Source of the DNA: Molossus alvarezi
Lineage: Eukaryota; Chordata; Mammalia; Chiroptera; Molossidae
Direction: 5' to 3'
Assembly (NCBI GenBank): GCA_037176705.1
Contig: CM073888.1
Location: forward strand, 44,770,810-44,834,809
DNA: 64,000 nt
Under the pieces are notes generated by a model. That model ran no database searches. It saw only the letters and a list, made by a program, of their open reading frames with translations, and had not been told where the DNA came from. The translations under genes were made by a program, and so were the position numbers. Within the stretch, counting starts at the first letter, position 1, and every line of letters begins with the position of its first letter. Shown piece after piece: positions 34,128 to 45,830 of this stretch.

Positions 34128-34342
34128 GTTGTTTTTTTAAATATGTTTTTCTTGATTTTAGAGAGAGAAGAAGGGAGAAGGAGAGAAACATCAATGAGAA
34201 ATAAACATTGATTGGCTGCCTCCTGCATGCCCCCTGCTGGGAATCAAACTCAAAACCCAGGCATGTGCCCTGACTGGGAATCAAACCAGTGACCTCTTGG
34301 TGCATGGGTCAATGCTCTGCCACTCAGCCATACTGGCTGGAC
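34128..34342 (-). repeat. Ves SINE form B
   Basis: Right border set by AAGCTCGGAGATA (34343-34355), which matches AAGCTCAGAGATA at 33871-33883 on the far side of the neighbouring form A copy. Confidence 0.9.
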
Positions 34343-34412
34343 AAGCTCGGAGATAATTGTATTGAGCTTTTACTTGGTGCTAAGTTCTACATGTTTTACC
34401 TTTTTATAATTT

Positions 34413-34588
34413 TTTTTTAGAGAGACAGAGAGAGAGAGAAACATCGATGTGAGAGAGACACATAGATTGGTTGCTTCCTGCACAACCCTGACCAGGGCTG
34501 GGGAACTAACCACAACCAAAGTACGTGCCCTTGACCAAGATTGAACCTGTGACCGACGCTCTCACCACTGAGCCAAACCTGCCAGGGC
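34413..34588 (-). repeat. Ves SINE form A, short 3' end
   Basis: Head and body are normal, but the terminal GTCCTCGGGTGAGGA block is missing. TACCTTTTTATAATTT before it and TACCTGTTTTTATAATTT after it are the probable duplication. Confidence 0.88.
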
Positions 34589-34640
34589 TACCTGTTTTTA
34601 TAATTTATTTAACTTTCAAGGCTTGACTAGGGAAGGATTC

Positions 34641-34830
34641 ATTTCACTTTTTAAATTTTTACTTATTGATTTTAGAGAGAGGAGGGGGGGGAGAGAGAGA
34701 AACATCAATTTGTTCCACTTATTTATGCATTCACTGGTTGATTCTTATATGTGCCCTGACCATAGGTCGAACCTTCAACTTTGGAGTATCAGGATGACAC
34801 TCTAACCAACTGAGCAACCTGGCCAGGGCC
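34641..34830 (-). repeat. Ves SINE form C
   Basis: The reverse complement carries TTGCTCAGTTGGTTAGAG, AGAATCAACCAGTGAATGC and AAATAAGTGGAACAA. Flanks GGAAGGATTC at 34631-34640 and 34832-34841. Confidence 0.85.
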
Positions 34831-35095
34831 AGGAAGGATTCCTTCCTAAGATCACTCACATGATTGTTGCCAGGTCTCAGATCCTCACGCATTGCTGGCC
34901 AGAGGCAGCTCCTTGAGAAATGGGCCTTTTCCATAGCAGCCGTCACAGCGTGGCCACATACTTTCCCCAGAGCAAGGCTGAGAGCTAGTGGGACAGCTAG
35001 ATTGGAGTTAAGTCTTTATAATTCAGTCTCAAAAGTGACTTCCCATCACATCATCATTGCCATTTTGTATTCATTTGAAGTGAGTAGAACATGGG

Positions 35096-35211
35096 GTGGT
35101 GCACACACAATACCGTGTACAGATGGTGGGTTGTGGAATTATGCACCCAGGACCTGTATAATTTTGTTAACCAGTGTCACCTTAATAAATTCAATAAAAA
35201 GGGGGGAAAAA
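35096..35211 (+). mobile_element. short 5'-truncated L1 (116 bp)
   Basis: ACCTGTATAATTTTGTTAAC, then CAGTGTCACCTTAATAAATT and an A-rich tail form an old L1M 3' terminus. GAAGTGAGTAGAACATGG (35078-35095) and GAAGTGAATAGAATGG (35212-35227) look like its duplication. Confidence 0.7.
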
Positions 35212-35654
35212 GAAGTGAATAGAATGGTCCAGCCCATACTCATGAGAGAGTAAGGCTGTGAATACCCGAGGCAGGGATCACAGGTCATCCTGGAGGTTGC
35301 CTACCACAACAAGGTCAGTTAAATACAAAATCAATCAATATAACCCAGCATATTAATAACAAAGAAGAAAAATACAGTTGCCTCAGTAGAGGCAAAAAAA
35401 AATTTTTTGATGAAACGTGACATCCATTGATGATAAAAACCCTTAGCAAGCTAGATATCGAAGGAATTGTTCTTGTTCTGATATAGACATGTGATCAAGT
35501 GCATTAATGGTCTTACTTCCTCATCCCTCCTAAGCTAAACTAAAACAATAAAGGTTCTAGAAGATACTGTAAGATGTCCCCATGATCTAGGGGTAGAAAA
35601 CGTTTATTAAATAGGGTGTGAAAGCACTACCCATAAAGGAAATGGTTGGCAGAC

Positions 35655-35874
35655 TAGGGACTGGCAAACTACAGCCCACATGCCAGATCTGGCCACTTGT
35701 TTTTGTAAATAAAGTTTTACTAGAAAGCAGCCAAGCCCATTTATTTATATATTATCTATGGCTGCTTTCACACTGCAATGGCAGAGTTGAGTAGTTGTGT
35801 CAGAGATCTTATGGCTGGCAAAGCCTAAAATATTTACTATCTGGCCAATTTCAGAAAAAGTCTGCCAAGCCCTG
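35655..35874 (+). mobile_element. hAT-type non-autonomous DNA element
   Basis: Terminal repeats TAGGGACTGGCAAAC (left) and, inward from the right, CAGGGCTTGGCAGAC. The interior (GTAAATAAAGTTTTACTAG, ATTATCTATGGCTGCTTTC, CAGAGTTGAGTAGTTGTG) matches an old eutherian element that I believe belongs to the Arthur/Zaphod (hAT-Tip100) group. The family name is uncertain. Confidence 0.6.
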
Positions 35875-36047
35875 AATTAGACTGAATTAAAATTAGGAAT
35901 TTCAGGTCATCAAATGGCACCATTAAGAGAGTGTAAAGGCAAGTCTCAGAATGGAAAAAACATACAACTGACAAAGGTCTCCTATCCCAAATATTTAATG
36001 GACCCCAATAAATTAATATGAAAAAAACTCAATAGAAAAATGGGGGA

Positions 36048-36310
36048 GCCCTGGCTGGTTTGGCTCAGCGGTTAGAGAATTGGCCTGCAGTCCAGAGAGA
36101 CCTGGGTTCGGTTCCCGCTAAGGGCATATACCTTGGTTGCAGTTTGTCCCCGGCCCTGGTTGGGTCGTGCGGGTGGCAGCCACTCGATGTGTCCCTTTCA
36201 CGTGATGTTTCTCTCTCTCTCTGTCTTCCTCTCTCCCTCCCACTCTATCTGAACAAAAATTGAAAAAATGTCCTCAGGTGAGGATTAAAAAAAAAAAATT
36301 AAAAAAAAAA
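36048..36310 (+). repeat. Ves SINE form A
   Basis: Perfect 14-bp duplication AGAAAAATGGGGGA at 36034-36047 and 36311-36324, inside the old L1. Confidence 0.95.
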
Positions 36311-36581
36311 AGAAAAATGGGGGAAAGACAGCAATAGGTACTCACGTCACACAAGAGGAGTGGTCAACAAGTACATTAAAATGTGTTCAACATCATTAGC
36401 CAGGACAAGTAACTCAAGAAATTGCTAATTAAAACCATAATGAGATATCACTACACACTCACCAGAATTACTAAATTAAAAAGACTGAAAATAACAAGTG
36501 ATAAAAATATGGAGTAACCGGAACTCCCATATGCAGCTGGTGGCAGTGCAGATGAACACAGCTACTTTGAACAACTACTCG

Positions 36582-36752
36582 GGCCCTGGCCAGTGTGGCT
36601 CAGCAGTCGGAGTGTCAGCCCACGGACTAAAGAGTTGCGGGCTCAATTCCGGTCAAGGGCACGTACCTAGGTTGCAGTTTGGTGTCCGGCACTGGTTGGG
36701 GTCATGTGGGAGGCAACCAGTCAATGTGTCTTTCACATCGATGTTTCTCTCT

Positions 36753-36789
<37 letters not shown>

Positions 36790-36858
36790 CCCCGCCCCCC
36801 CACACTGTCTGAAGATAAACAGAAAAATATCCTGAGGTGAGGATTAAAAAAAAAAAAA
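36582..36858 (+). repeat. Ves SINE form A with long (TC)n
   Basis: Head GCCCTGGCCAGTGTGGCTC, long (TC)n then C-run (36765-36800), and TATCCTGAGGTGAGGATT tail. No clear duplication was found. Confidence 0.85.
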
Positions 36859-37524
36859 AGGATATGGCAGTATCCACTAAAGGAGAACATTATCTCCACT
36901 CCTAGATATATACTCAACAAGTACACATCAGTTCACCAAAATTCATGCACAAGATGTGGCTAACATTATTTATAATAGCCAAAAACTTGTAACAGTCCAG
37001 TGTCCACCAATAGTCAAGTACATTGTAGTAATCATACAGTGAAATATATTACACAACAATAAAAATAAGTTAACTGCTTCACTTAACACTATGGCTTAAT
37101 CTCACAAACTGAGTGTTCATAGAAGCCAGATTCAAAAAAATAAATAAAAAACATGTGATTTCATTTATATTAAGTTGAAAATCAGCAAAACAAACCTGTG
37201 ATGTGAGAACTCTAGAAAGTAGTTTCCTTTGGGGAAGAGGGAAGGGATAATGTTTGGGCAGGAGCCTGAGGGTCCTGATGCTGCCAATGTTCTATTTTTA
37301 AATCTAGGTGGTGGTTACATGTGTATATTTATTTTGTGATGATTCATTGAGCTGTTTTCCTAAGAGTTATGCACTTTTATGTGTGTAATTAAAAGTTGTC
37401 AGTTTTGAGTTATGAGGACTGAGTGTAAGGGAATGCTAAGGTCTGATTGGCTGAAGACTGGACATCTGAACCAATCACTGTCGAGGGGGCGATGAGACTC
37501 TTGACGGACTGTAGACAGTATTTT

Positions 37525-37640
37525 CCTACAGGGGTGCTGTTGACATTTAGAGAAGGTAGTTCTTCATGGTTCCCACATGCATCCCTGGCCCCTCAAACAC
37601 TAAATGCCAGTAGACACATCACCCCTTCCCCCATTTCCCA
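37525..37640 (+). repeat. MER20-like hAT fragment
   Basis: GGGTGCTGTTGACATTTAGA, CATGCATCCCTGGCCCCTC, and TAAATGCCAGTAGACACATC echo MER20. Diverged. Confidence 0.5.
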
Positions 37641-38191
37641 GTTTGGTGGAGGAGGGACACATTCTGCTTTGTTTGAAAGCAATCCCTTTAGACTAATCAG
37701 GGCCAACTTTGGAGATGTAGTACATCCCCTAAAGCCACAGCTGATACATCGTCAAGGAGGGTGGAATGGCTTTGGGGAGAAAACCACACAGTCCACTGCA
37801 CACCAATGAAAAACGGAAGGAAGAAGCACCACTCAACCCCTTCTGTCTGCTCCATTGTTTTTCATTCCTTTAGGGGAGAATTCAATCTTCTGAGGGAGGT
37901 CATGTGTGTAGTTAGAAAATTACTGATATAATTACTTTCATTATGAGAAGTAGGTGAATGAAAAATAAATGGGGAGCTGGTAAGCTTTTCCTTATTTGCA
38001 AGTTAGTCTGATATCTTAAATGTCCATAAACTTGCTCTGCTCACACAAAGAAGGAAGTTCATTTGATACATCTGCTTTTGAGAATGTACACTTACTTCCT
38101 GCAAGCTAATTTAAATGATAAACAACATGGAGGACTGGTCTGATAGACGGTAGTACACGCTCACAGTGGTCTAAGATGCAGCCATTAAAAA
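37641..38191. other. unassigned sequence
   Basis: No gene or named repeat seen. Confidence 0.4.
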
Positions 38192-38202
38192 TGATCTTGC
38201 CC

Positions 38203-39367
38203 CAGCGCTTCATGGGTCTTCTTTCTGATTGACTGGTCTTGCCATTTTTGCCTCAGTGCTGCTGATAGCAAGATGTCATCAGGAAATGCCCAAATTGGGC
38301 ACCCTGCCCCCAACTTCAAAGCCACAGTGGTTATGCCAGAGGGTCAGTTCAAAGGTATCAGCCTATCAGCCCTGGCCGGTTTGGCTCGGCGGTTAGAGCG
38401 TCGGCCTGCGGTCCAAAGAGACCCAGGTTCGATTCCCACTAAGGGTATGTACCTCGGTTGCAGTTTGTCCCCGGCCCTGGTTGGGTTGTGTGGGTGGCAA
38501 CCACACGAAGTGTCCCTTTCATGTCAATGTTTCTCTCTCTCTCTCTTCCTTTCTCTCCCTCCCACTCTATCTGAACAAAAAATGGAAAAATGTCCTCGGG
38601 TGAGGATTGAAAAAAAAAAAAATCAGCCTATCAGACTACAAAGGAAAACATGTGGTGTTCTTCTTTCACCCTGACTTTACCTTTGTGTGCCTCACAGAGA
38701 TGCTTGCTTTCAGGGATAGGACAGAAGAATTTAAGAAACTCGACTGCCAAGTGATGGGTGTTTCCGTGGATTCTCACTGTCACCTGGCATGGAAACGAGG
38801 AGGACTGGGACCCCGAACTTCCCCTTCGTGTCAGACACAAGTGCACTGCTCAAGACTATGGGGTTTTAAAGGCTGATGAAGGCATCTCATGCAGGGGCCT
38901 TGTTATCACTGCTGATAAAGGTCCTTTCACCAGATCACCAAAAACGACCCTCCTGCTGGCCGGTCTGTGGACAAAGCTCTGAGGCTGGTTCAGGCGTTCC
39001 AGTTCACTGACCAACATGGAAAGGGTGCCCAGCTGGCTGGAAGCCAGGCAGTGATACCATCGAGCCTGATGTCCAGAGAGCAAAGGCTATTTAATTTCTC
39101 TAAGCAGAAGTGAGCCCTGGGCCACTGTAGGGTCAGGTGGCAGTGTACAGCCATGAGAACAAAGCTTCTCTTTTACTATTGTCATGCTTAAAACACAAGA
39201 TCTTAGACTTAGCCCAGGTATGGCCTTTCCTGGGGGGTTTGGGGAGGTCAGCCTTTCTTCTTCTGGAGGAAATGGTCTGAACTTAAGGAGCAGGCCAATT
39301 GATGTGTACAGTAGTGGGGCATCACCTTTTGTAGTTTCTATTAAATTTGAACTGAGGGGAAAAAACC
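38203..39367 (+). pseudogene. PRDX1P: processed pseudogene of peroxiredoxin 1
   Basis: An intron-less copy of PRDX1 mRNA with 5' UTR, coding region (ATG at 38273) and 3' UTR up to TATTAAATTTGAACTGAGGG plus a short A-run. Flanks TGATCTTGCCC at 38192-38202 and 39368-39378 mark it as an L1-mediated insertion. The N-terminus ([17 protein letters not shown]) and [16 protein letters not shown], with the peroxidatic Cys, are easily recognised. A SINE interrupts codons at 38370. Small deletions remove residues in HPDF and DSHCHLAW; frame shifts follow GGLGP. PRDX1 reduces peroxides using thioredoxin; this copy is dead. Confidence 0.95.
38370..38621 (+). repeat. Ves SINE form A inside the PRDX1 pseudogene
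   Basis: Perfect 13-bp duplication ATCAGCCTATCAG at 38357-38369 and 38622-38634; the duplicated bases are PRDX1 codons. Confidence 0.96.
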
Positions 39368-39374
39368 TGATCTT

Positions 39375-39490
39375 GCCCTACTAGAGTGACTCAGTTGGTT
39401 GAGCATCATCCCATGAACCCAGAGGTCACAAGTTCAATTCCTGGTCAGGACTCAATCCCCAGTGGGGCATATGCAGGAGGCAGCCGATCG

Positions 39491-39533
<43 letters not shown>

Positions 39534-39585
39534 CCCTCCCTCTCCCTCTCTCTCTAAAATCAATAAAAATATATACATATTTAAA
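39375..39585 (+). repeat. Ves SINE form B
   Basis: Starts within the 3' duplication of the PRDX1 pseudogene. TGATCTT at 39368 and 39586 may be its own target duplication. Long (TC)n at 39496-39530. Confidence 0.88.
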
Positions 39586-39592
39586 TGATCTT

Positions 39593-40310
39593 TAGGATGA
39601 AGTATAGGAATGTGGGTAAGGATCTATGATATTACATAAAGTACAGGATGCAGGGTGTCCAGGGACACACACACCATGATGGCAGATATGTAAAATGTGA
39701 GTGCCTCTGACTGAGGGCTAAAAGGTGTTTTGCAAAAACAAAGAGTTGGTAGTGATCATTTTTTCATTCCTCAAAACGATCCCTGAGAGTGTTGCCTGGT
39801 CTTCCCATGAATGAGAGACTTCACAAATAAGGGGAGCCTTTCTTCCCTTTGAGAAATCCCATTTGCCCCAGAAATGTACTGTAGTTTGTTAAGCTCTACT
39901 TGGATGAGGTTCTTTTCACAGGACTAGTCTACCCCACGGGGCCGTGCTGTGGGGAATTCTGGCTTCGGTTTCCAGCCTGCTGACAGACCGAGCGGACCTC
40001 ACACACGTCCTTCAACTTTTCCCGCCTTTGAAGCTGCGAACTTGCTGCTGCCATTTAGATGAATGAGCTACATTTAATGCCATGAAGTTCATTGTGGAAT
40101 CTGACAGTACAGCCTTCCTTTGAGAAGTAGGTGGTGTTCACGGAGGAGAGAGAAAGTGGGAGTGCTATCATGTTGTTAGATGCGAATTCCTTCAACCAAC
40201 GCAATTGCGCAACCCCCATGTGCAAGGCGCTGTGCTTGGGGTCAGGAGGTGTATACACAAAGATGACTAAGCTGTAGTTTCTGCTTTACAGGAGCTTATA
40301 GTCTTATAAT
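39593..40310. other. unassigned sequence
   Basis: No gene or named repeat seen. Confidence 0.4.
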
Positions 40311-40314
40311 GATA

Positions 40315-40545
40315 AAAATAGCTAATAATTACTCAGGGTTTACAATGTGACAGGTACTACCTTTTATGTACATGGATTCTGTACTAGTTAATCATTATTT
40401 ATCATTAATATTAATATGTATTAATTACTATGTAATGAATTTAATCCCACAACAACCTGGGGAAGAGGGGGCTATTATCATCATTTTAAGAGATAGGTTG
40501 ATGAGAGAGGCTAAGTAAGAACACGAGGCTGAGAACCTAAATGGG
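40315..40545 (-). repeat. MIR
   Basis: Reversed MIR: GCTAATAATTACTCAGGGTT, TTTAATCCCACAACAACC, GGGGCTATTATCATCATTTT, AGAGAGGCTAAGTAAG. Confidence 0.75.
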
Positions 40546-40819
40546 CCTGACTGATGGGCTACCTGAAGAACCGGGTCCTTTTTGTCACCCTCCTGTATTG
40601 TCTCCCAAGCACTGGCCAAGTTGGGAAGCAACTGCCTCCCTCGGCCAGCTTGCAATCCATCGACCCTGCAGGTCAGTTCTGATCTACAAAACAATGCCTT
40701 TTTGATGGAGGATGAATAAAATCTACTAGCCAAATAACCAGGTTGGAAAGTCTGTACCCTACTCAGCTTCAGAGGCATTTTTAATAGGGTTGAAATTGCT
40801 AGTGTGTGTTGTTGTTGTT

Positions 40820-41090
40820 GTTGTTTTAATTGAGATACAATTGACATATAATACTGTGTAAAATTAAGATGTAGAGCATGTTGATTTGATGCAGGTATAT
40901 ACTGAAACATGATTACCACTGTCACGTTAACTAATACCTTCGTCACGTCACATAATTATCATTTCTTTATTGTGGTAAGGACATTTAGAGTCTAGTCTTT
41001 TAGCATCTTTCAAGTGTGTGATGCAGTTTTGTTAACTATAATCACCATGCTGGGCGTTCGATCCCCAGACTTATTCCCCTTCTGGCTGCA
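40820..41090 (-). repeat. ancient L1M remnant
   Basis: TTTAATTGAGATACAATTGA, GACATATAATACTGTG and TTAACTATAATCACCATGCT are L1M 3' UTR blocks seen in reverse. A (GTT)n run lies just before it at 40806-40824. Confidence 0.6.
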
Positions 41091-41591
41091 AGTTTAGATG
41101 ACCAACATCCTCTGGAATTGTCAGGTCATCTAAGATGTTGGGGCAAAAGTCACCACATTTAGGTTATAATTAGGTGTTTTAATATCTGTTATTTGGGGGA
41201 ACAGAACTATGAGCAATGGCCAAATGTTAAAAAACAATCTTTACTTAATGTTATAATTTTGTGTTGTCTAATATTAAATATTTGTCTTTTTACAGAATCT
41301 ACAAGGTATTGTAGGGTAAAGAGTGGTTATGCTGAGAATAGGGTACAAAACGAGGTATGTTTTGTGTTCTGGTTCTTCTGACCTACATCCCTTTATGTTT
41401 CATAGGGTCACAGACTTTCATGTTTGGAAAGAACCTTAAAGGGTATTTCTATTCCAGTGTTTTTCACACTGTGGATCATAACCCGTTAGTGGGTTGTGAA
41501 ATCAATGAACTGGACTATGCTAAGCATTTTCAAAAGGTAAAATAAAATTGCAACTGGTAAAGGTACATGTCATGTAGGAAACTGATAATCA

Positions 41592-42045
41592 TTGTATTAG
41601 TTGCACAGGGTTGCCATAACAAAGTACCATAAACCAGCGGCTTAGAAGCAACAGAAATGTATTCTCTCACAGTTTCAGATCTAGAAGTCCAAAGTCACGG
41701 TGTCACGAAGGCCATGCTCCCTCTGAAACTCTGGGAGAAGTCTTCCTTTCCTCTTCCAGCTTCTGGTGGTGGCCAGAAGTCCTGAGCATCCTGGCTTGTG
41801 GCTGCATCACTCCAGTCTCTGCCTCTGTTGTGACATGGCATAGTCCCCTTTCTGTGCGTCCATGTCCAACGCTCCTTCTCTTCTAAGGACACCAGTCATA
41901 CCAAATTAGGGCCCACCTTAAGGACCTCATTTTAATTTGATGAGATCTGCAAAGACCCTATGTCCAAATTAAGTCTTATTCACAGGTACTGGGTGTTACA
42001 ACTTTAATATATCTTTGGGGAGGAACACAATTCAACCCTAACAAT
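41592..42045 (-). repeat. MaLR-type LTR
   Basis: Reversed LTR: GTTGCCATAACAAAGTACCA near its 3' end, CAGCTTCTGGTGGTGGCC, CTTCTAAGGACACCAGTCA, TGCAAAGACCCTATGTCC, and GGAACACAATTCAACCC at its 5' end. The subfamily differs from the MLT1 copy at 1399. Confidence 0.7.
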
Positions 42046-45000
42046 TACATATAAACAACATGTGTTTTATATTAGTTGAGATGTTTTAAAAAAACTTAGT
42101 AAACACTATTTAATGACTCATCCAGCTCTTGACCTGTCTGTCATGACCTGACACAGTAGTTGGGGCTACACTGAGCTCACCTACAAGTGGCTGATCATCT
42201 TAGGGGACACCCCCTGGCTCTGTGGACAATGCTGATTGTTGGCAGGGAAGAATTTGCTAGGACTGTATACAAAGCCCACAAGAGACCTAACAGAGCTCCT
42301 CAAACCATCAGGTTTGTTTTTGACTTGCAGTGGTTACAGGTGAAGTGTTCTTTTGGAGCAAAGTATAATATGACTTGAAAGTACTCCCCCTCTAGTGATG
42401 GAAATGATGAGGCTTTCGAAGACTTCGATGCCAAAGTCTGATGAAGGATGCATATGTTTTTTTAATCTGAAAACCTTTCAATAGAGATGAAGACTTTTTT
42501 TTTTTTTTTGGTAGAAGACAGAGGAATGAACTAGGTCAAAGTTCCCCCAAACTGACAGATCAGGGCCTGCCGTACCCTCCGTACCCTCCACAGCGCTCAG
42601 CATGGTGCCCGCCGGCTGCCCCCCCCCCTCTCTGAAATGGGCCACGTGCACTCACTTTGCCGCAAGCCTGGCCTGCTCACTTGGTGGAAACACCTCTTCC
42701 CGAAAGGTTGCCTAGACTGATCTTGCCCGGAGTAATTCCTGAATCAACTAGGATGCCTGTTTTTACATTGAAAAGTTTTACTATTTTATTCATAGAAGAT
42801 AATTTTTTGAGTTTGAAGGACGCTTTAGGTAACACCCCTTTCCCTGTCTGCGTGACTTTCAGATGGAACCCTCACTACCAATGACAACTCATTCAGGTGC
42901 AGAGATTCTCGGAGGGGTGGGGCTCCGGGGGCGTGGGAGGCCTAAGTCTTAGACGGAGAGGAAAGAAGGCAGGGAGTTGGAAGTGATCTCATTCTGAAAC
43001 AACCTCCCCTAACCCACCTTCACACTTGCTGAGGAGTTAGTACAGCCTCACCTGCTTCTGAGGGAGGGGTCAGGTCTGGGCCTTCTGGGCCCCTTGCTGT
43101 GCTTTGGGCTTCATGCACCCGCAGGACACCAAGCTCTGATCGGGTTCTGCTCATAATTTTTCTACGATTTGACCAGCTCGTACATCCGTCTTCTTACCTG
43201 TCTCATGCGAAGGCTGGAAGCTAGAAGGAGCTCCCGTTTTGAAGTGCCGGATCAGTGCTAGGACAGGGCACAAACCCTGGGCCTCGAAGCACACACTTCA
43301 AACACAGCCCTGTACCTTTTGTTCCTTTGCAAAGCAAGCAGCCTCAGTGCCCGCAGAGATCTCCTTTACCCCCACCCCATCCTCTCTACCCACGGCAATG
43401 GGAGGTACCAGGCAACTTACATACATTGCACAAAGTATTAAGCCGTAGACCTGGAGTGGGAACAAAACAGTCTCCACCCTCTGGCTCGGTGAATGCAGAT
43501 GTTTTGTTTGGGCTCTTTCTGATATTAAAAAAAATTCCCTCTTTTGAGTTACTAGGATGAAAAACCCAAGTGTTCCGTGTCAAGCAGGGGAAATGATTCG
43601 TGTTTCACACAAAACCAACGTCTCAGCTGGCACCAGGCACATGCTGACGGCCACCTCTCCTCCTCCGCCCCTCCTCTCCAGGTCTTCCATCCCGCCAGCC
43701 CTCACTGCTCTAGAAACCCAAGCTCCTGGGTGGAGTGTGCATGACTTCTTGTCCCCAATCACAACCACTTCCTGTTTTCTTTTGAAGTTCACTGGCAAGG
43801 TCCTATTTTGCATGAAAAACATGGTGGGTTTATCTGTGCTCTCAATTTCTGAAAAATTTACTCTCTCATTTCTGTCAGCGAATAGTCCAGGCTCTAACCT
43901 TGCTTAAAGGTAGCTTCAAAGCTTTTGTCCAGAAATGGTGCTGTCCAACTAAAAGCATATATTCAGGCGGCTGTTTACATTGTGAGACACCGACCTTGAG
44001 GTCTGTTGCTGTGCGGTAATCCAAGCCATCTGCACTTGACAACAATTAAAACCTTCAGATCTCTCAGGCGTTTCCTTCCTCTGATTATAACTTAGGGGTT
44101 GCAGCAAAACTCAAAGGGAAACAGGGCAGGTTTTGGTGCCAGCTTGATTTCTGCAGGGCAGTTCTAAACAGAGAAATCCCCACTTTATGTAACAGTGTTG
44201 TTTCTCAGCTGAAATCCAGGTACTTAACATCTAACACACCCTGAACTGTTAATTACTCTGATTGGCCTCTTTTGCCCAGAGGGAAGAGGGACTTTTGTTT
44301 ACGGAGCCAGAGTCAGGCAGTACGAGGGAAAGTTGTTCTGGAGGACTCATATCTCAGGTTTTCCACATCTCCCTGACCGCCTCTGCTTCCCGTAGCTCAC
44401 AGGCCTTGCTGCCTTCTACTAAAGAGGTGCAAACAAGCAGACACACAGAGGGAAAGAAAGTCAATGTTCCATTCCTTACCTCCTTTTTTCTCCCCTCGAC
44501 ATTCCCACATTGTTGTCTGTGACCTTTCCTATGAAGGAAATGCACACAATAAATACATTCAACCAGAGAGTCCAAGGACACACAGTTGCCCCCAGGAGGC
44601 GGAGATGAGGAGTGGGAAGGAAAAGTCCTCGCAGAGAAGGCATTGCTAATGGAGAGCATCGAATCCTCGGCAGTCCTTGAAGAAGGGGAGGAGGTGTGGC
44701 TGGTGAGGGCATGGTCGGCACATATTCCTCCTGAAATGTTATTGTACAGGCCTTTCTGGACAAGGACAAAGGGCTCTTTGACTCAGGTTCTCCTGCAGAG
44801 TGGAGTCTGCCTGCCTCAGTCTAGGGACACCAATGGGGATTGCTTAGGTGACCACTGGAAAATTGAAGACCATAAAGATTTCTTGATCTGCCTGGGGACC
44901 GGGCTGGGGAGAGAACTCTGGGGATGTAGTGCTTTGCCTCAAGCGCTGAGATTGACAGAATAGCTCCTAACAGATACCAGTAAGTGAGGAAGGGGGAAAA

Positions 45001-45093
45001 AATAAAGTGTTTCTTTCCCTTATGCTTGGTCAACACTCTTACAGAGTTTTGCTAGATGTGTCTTTAACGATAGTCACGGTAGAGCATTAGTGT
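42046..45093. other. unassigned, 3 kb without Ves insertions
   Basis: The longest SINE-free stretch. Short frames (for example 43255-43560, 44586-44963) show no domain and no convincing splice borders. It could hold regulatory or intronic single-copy sequence; nothing in it can be named. Confidence 0.45.
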
Positions 45094-45111
45094 CTACAAA
45101 AAGATTAAAAC

Positions 45112-45315
45112 AATTTTTTTTCTTCATTGATTTTAGAGAGAGGAAGGGAGAGGGAGAGAGAGAGAGAGAAATATCAGTGAGAGAGAACATCGATTGGCTG
45201 CCTCCTGCATGCCCCCCACTGGGGATTTAGCCCACAACCTGGGCATGTGCGGAGTTGAACCAGCCACCTCTTCGTGCATGGGTCAATGATCAACCACTGA
45301 ACCGCACTGGCCAGA
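45112..45315 (-). repeat. Ves SINE form B
   Basis: Flanks CTACAAAAA at 45094 and 45316. There is a short internal deletion after GGGCATGTGC, at about 45250. Confidence 0.88.
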
Positions 45316-45407
45316 CTACAAAAACTTTTACATTCATTGTCTCACTTGATCCTCTTTAAAACCTTGTGAAATAGGCCTTTCCATTCTCTTAAAAAAAAAC
45401 TGGAGAG

Positions 45408-45569
45408 TGAGTTCTGGTCAGTTTGGCTCAGCTGTTAGAGCATCGTCGTGTGGACCAATGAGTCTCGAGTTCAATTCCTGGTCAAGGGCATGTACCTTGG
45501 TTGCAGATTTGATCCCCTGCCCAGTGGGGGTTATGCAGGAGGCAACCAATCCACACTGATATTTCTCTT

Positions 45570-45600
<31 letters not shown>

Positions 45601-45675
45601 CACCCCCCCTTCCTCCCTCCCTCACACTCTATCTAAAAGTCAGTAGAAAAATGTCCTCTGATGAGGATAAAAAAA
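45408..45675 (+). repeat. Ves SINE form A, old
   Basis: Diverged head (TCTGGTCAGTTTGGCTC), expanded (TC)n and GTCCTCTGATGAGGATA tail. Confidence 0.85.
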
Positions 45676-45714
45676 AAATTAGAAAGTGAAAATCCCCCAT
45701 AAATTCACTTTCCA

Positions 45715-45830
45715 GAGATAATCTCTGATATATTTTATACATGGTATTATTATCATCATCTTCACTTTTCAGATGAGAAAAAACTAAGATTCAAGAAAAG
45801 TAAAATAATTTACCCAAGCCAAAGGCTCTA
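45715..45830 (-). repeat. MIR fragment
   Basis: GTATTATTATCATCATCTTC, TTTCAGATGAGAAAAAAC and AATTTACCCAAGCCAAAGG. Confidence 0.6.

Larger units (their letters stand above)
35280..37395 (+). repeat. ancient L1M, interrupted by three younger insertions
   Basis: Segments at 35280-35645, 35880-36047, 36311-36581 and 36860-37395 follow the old L1M order: ORF2 remnants with no open frame, AACATCATTAGCCAGGACAA, then GATTTCATTTATATTAAG and GGTGGTTACATGTGTATATT near the 3' end. It is interrupted by a hAT-type element and two SINEs. Confidence 0.65.

Noticed and set aside
38273..38674. Functional peroxiredoxin gene
   Set aside because: No introns, a SINE in the coding part, frame shifts and target duplications all show a processed pseudogene.
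42046..45093. Hidden gene in the longest SINE-free stretch
   Set aside because: No recognisable domain, exon borders or CpG island. The lack of SINEs alone is not evidence of a gene.
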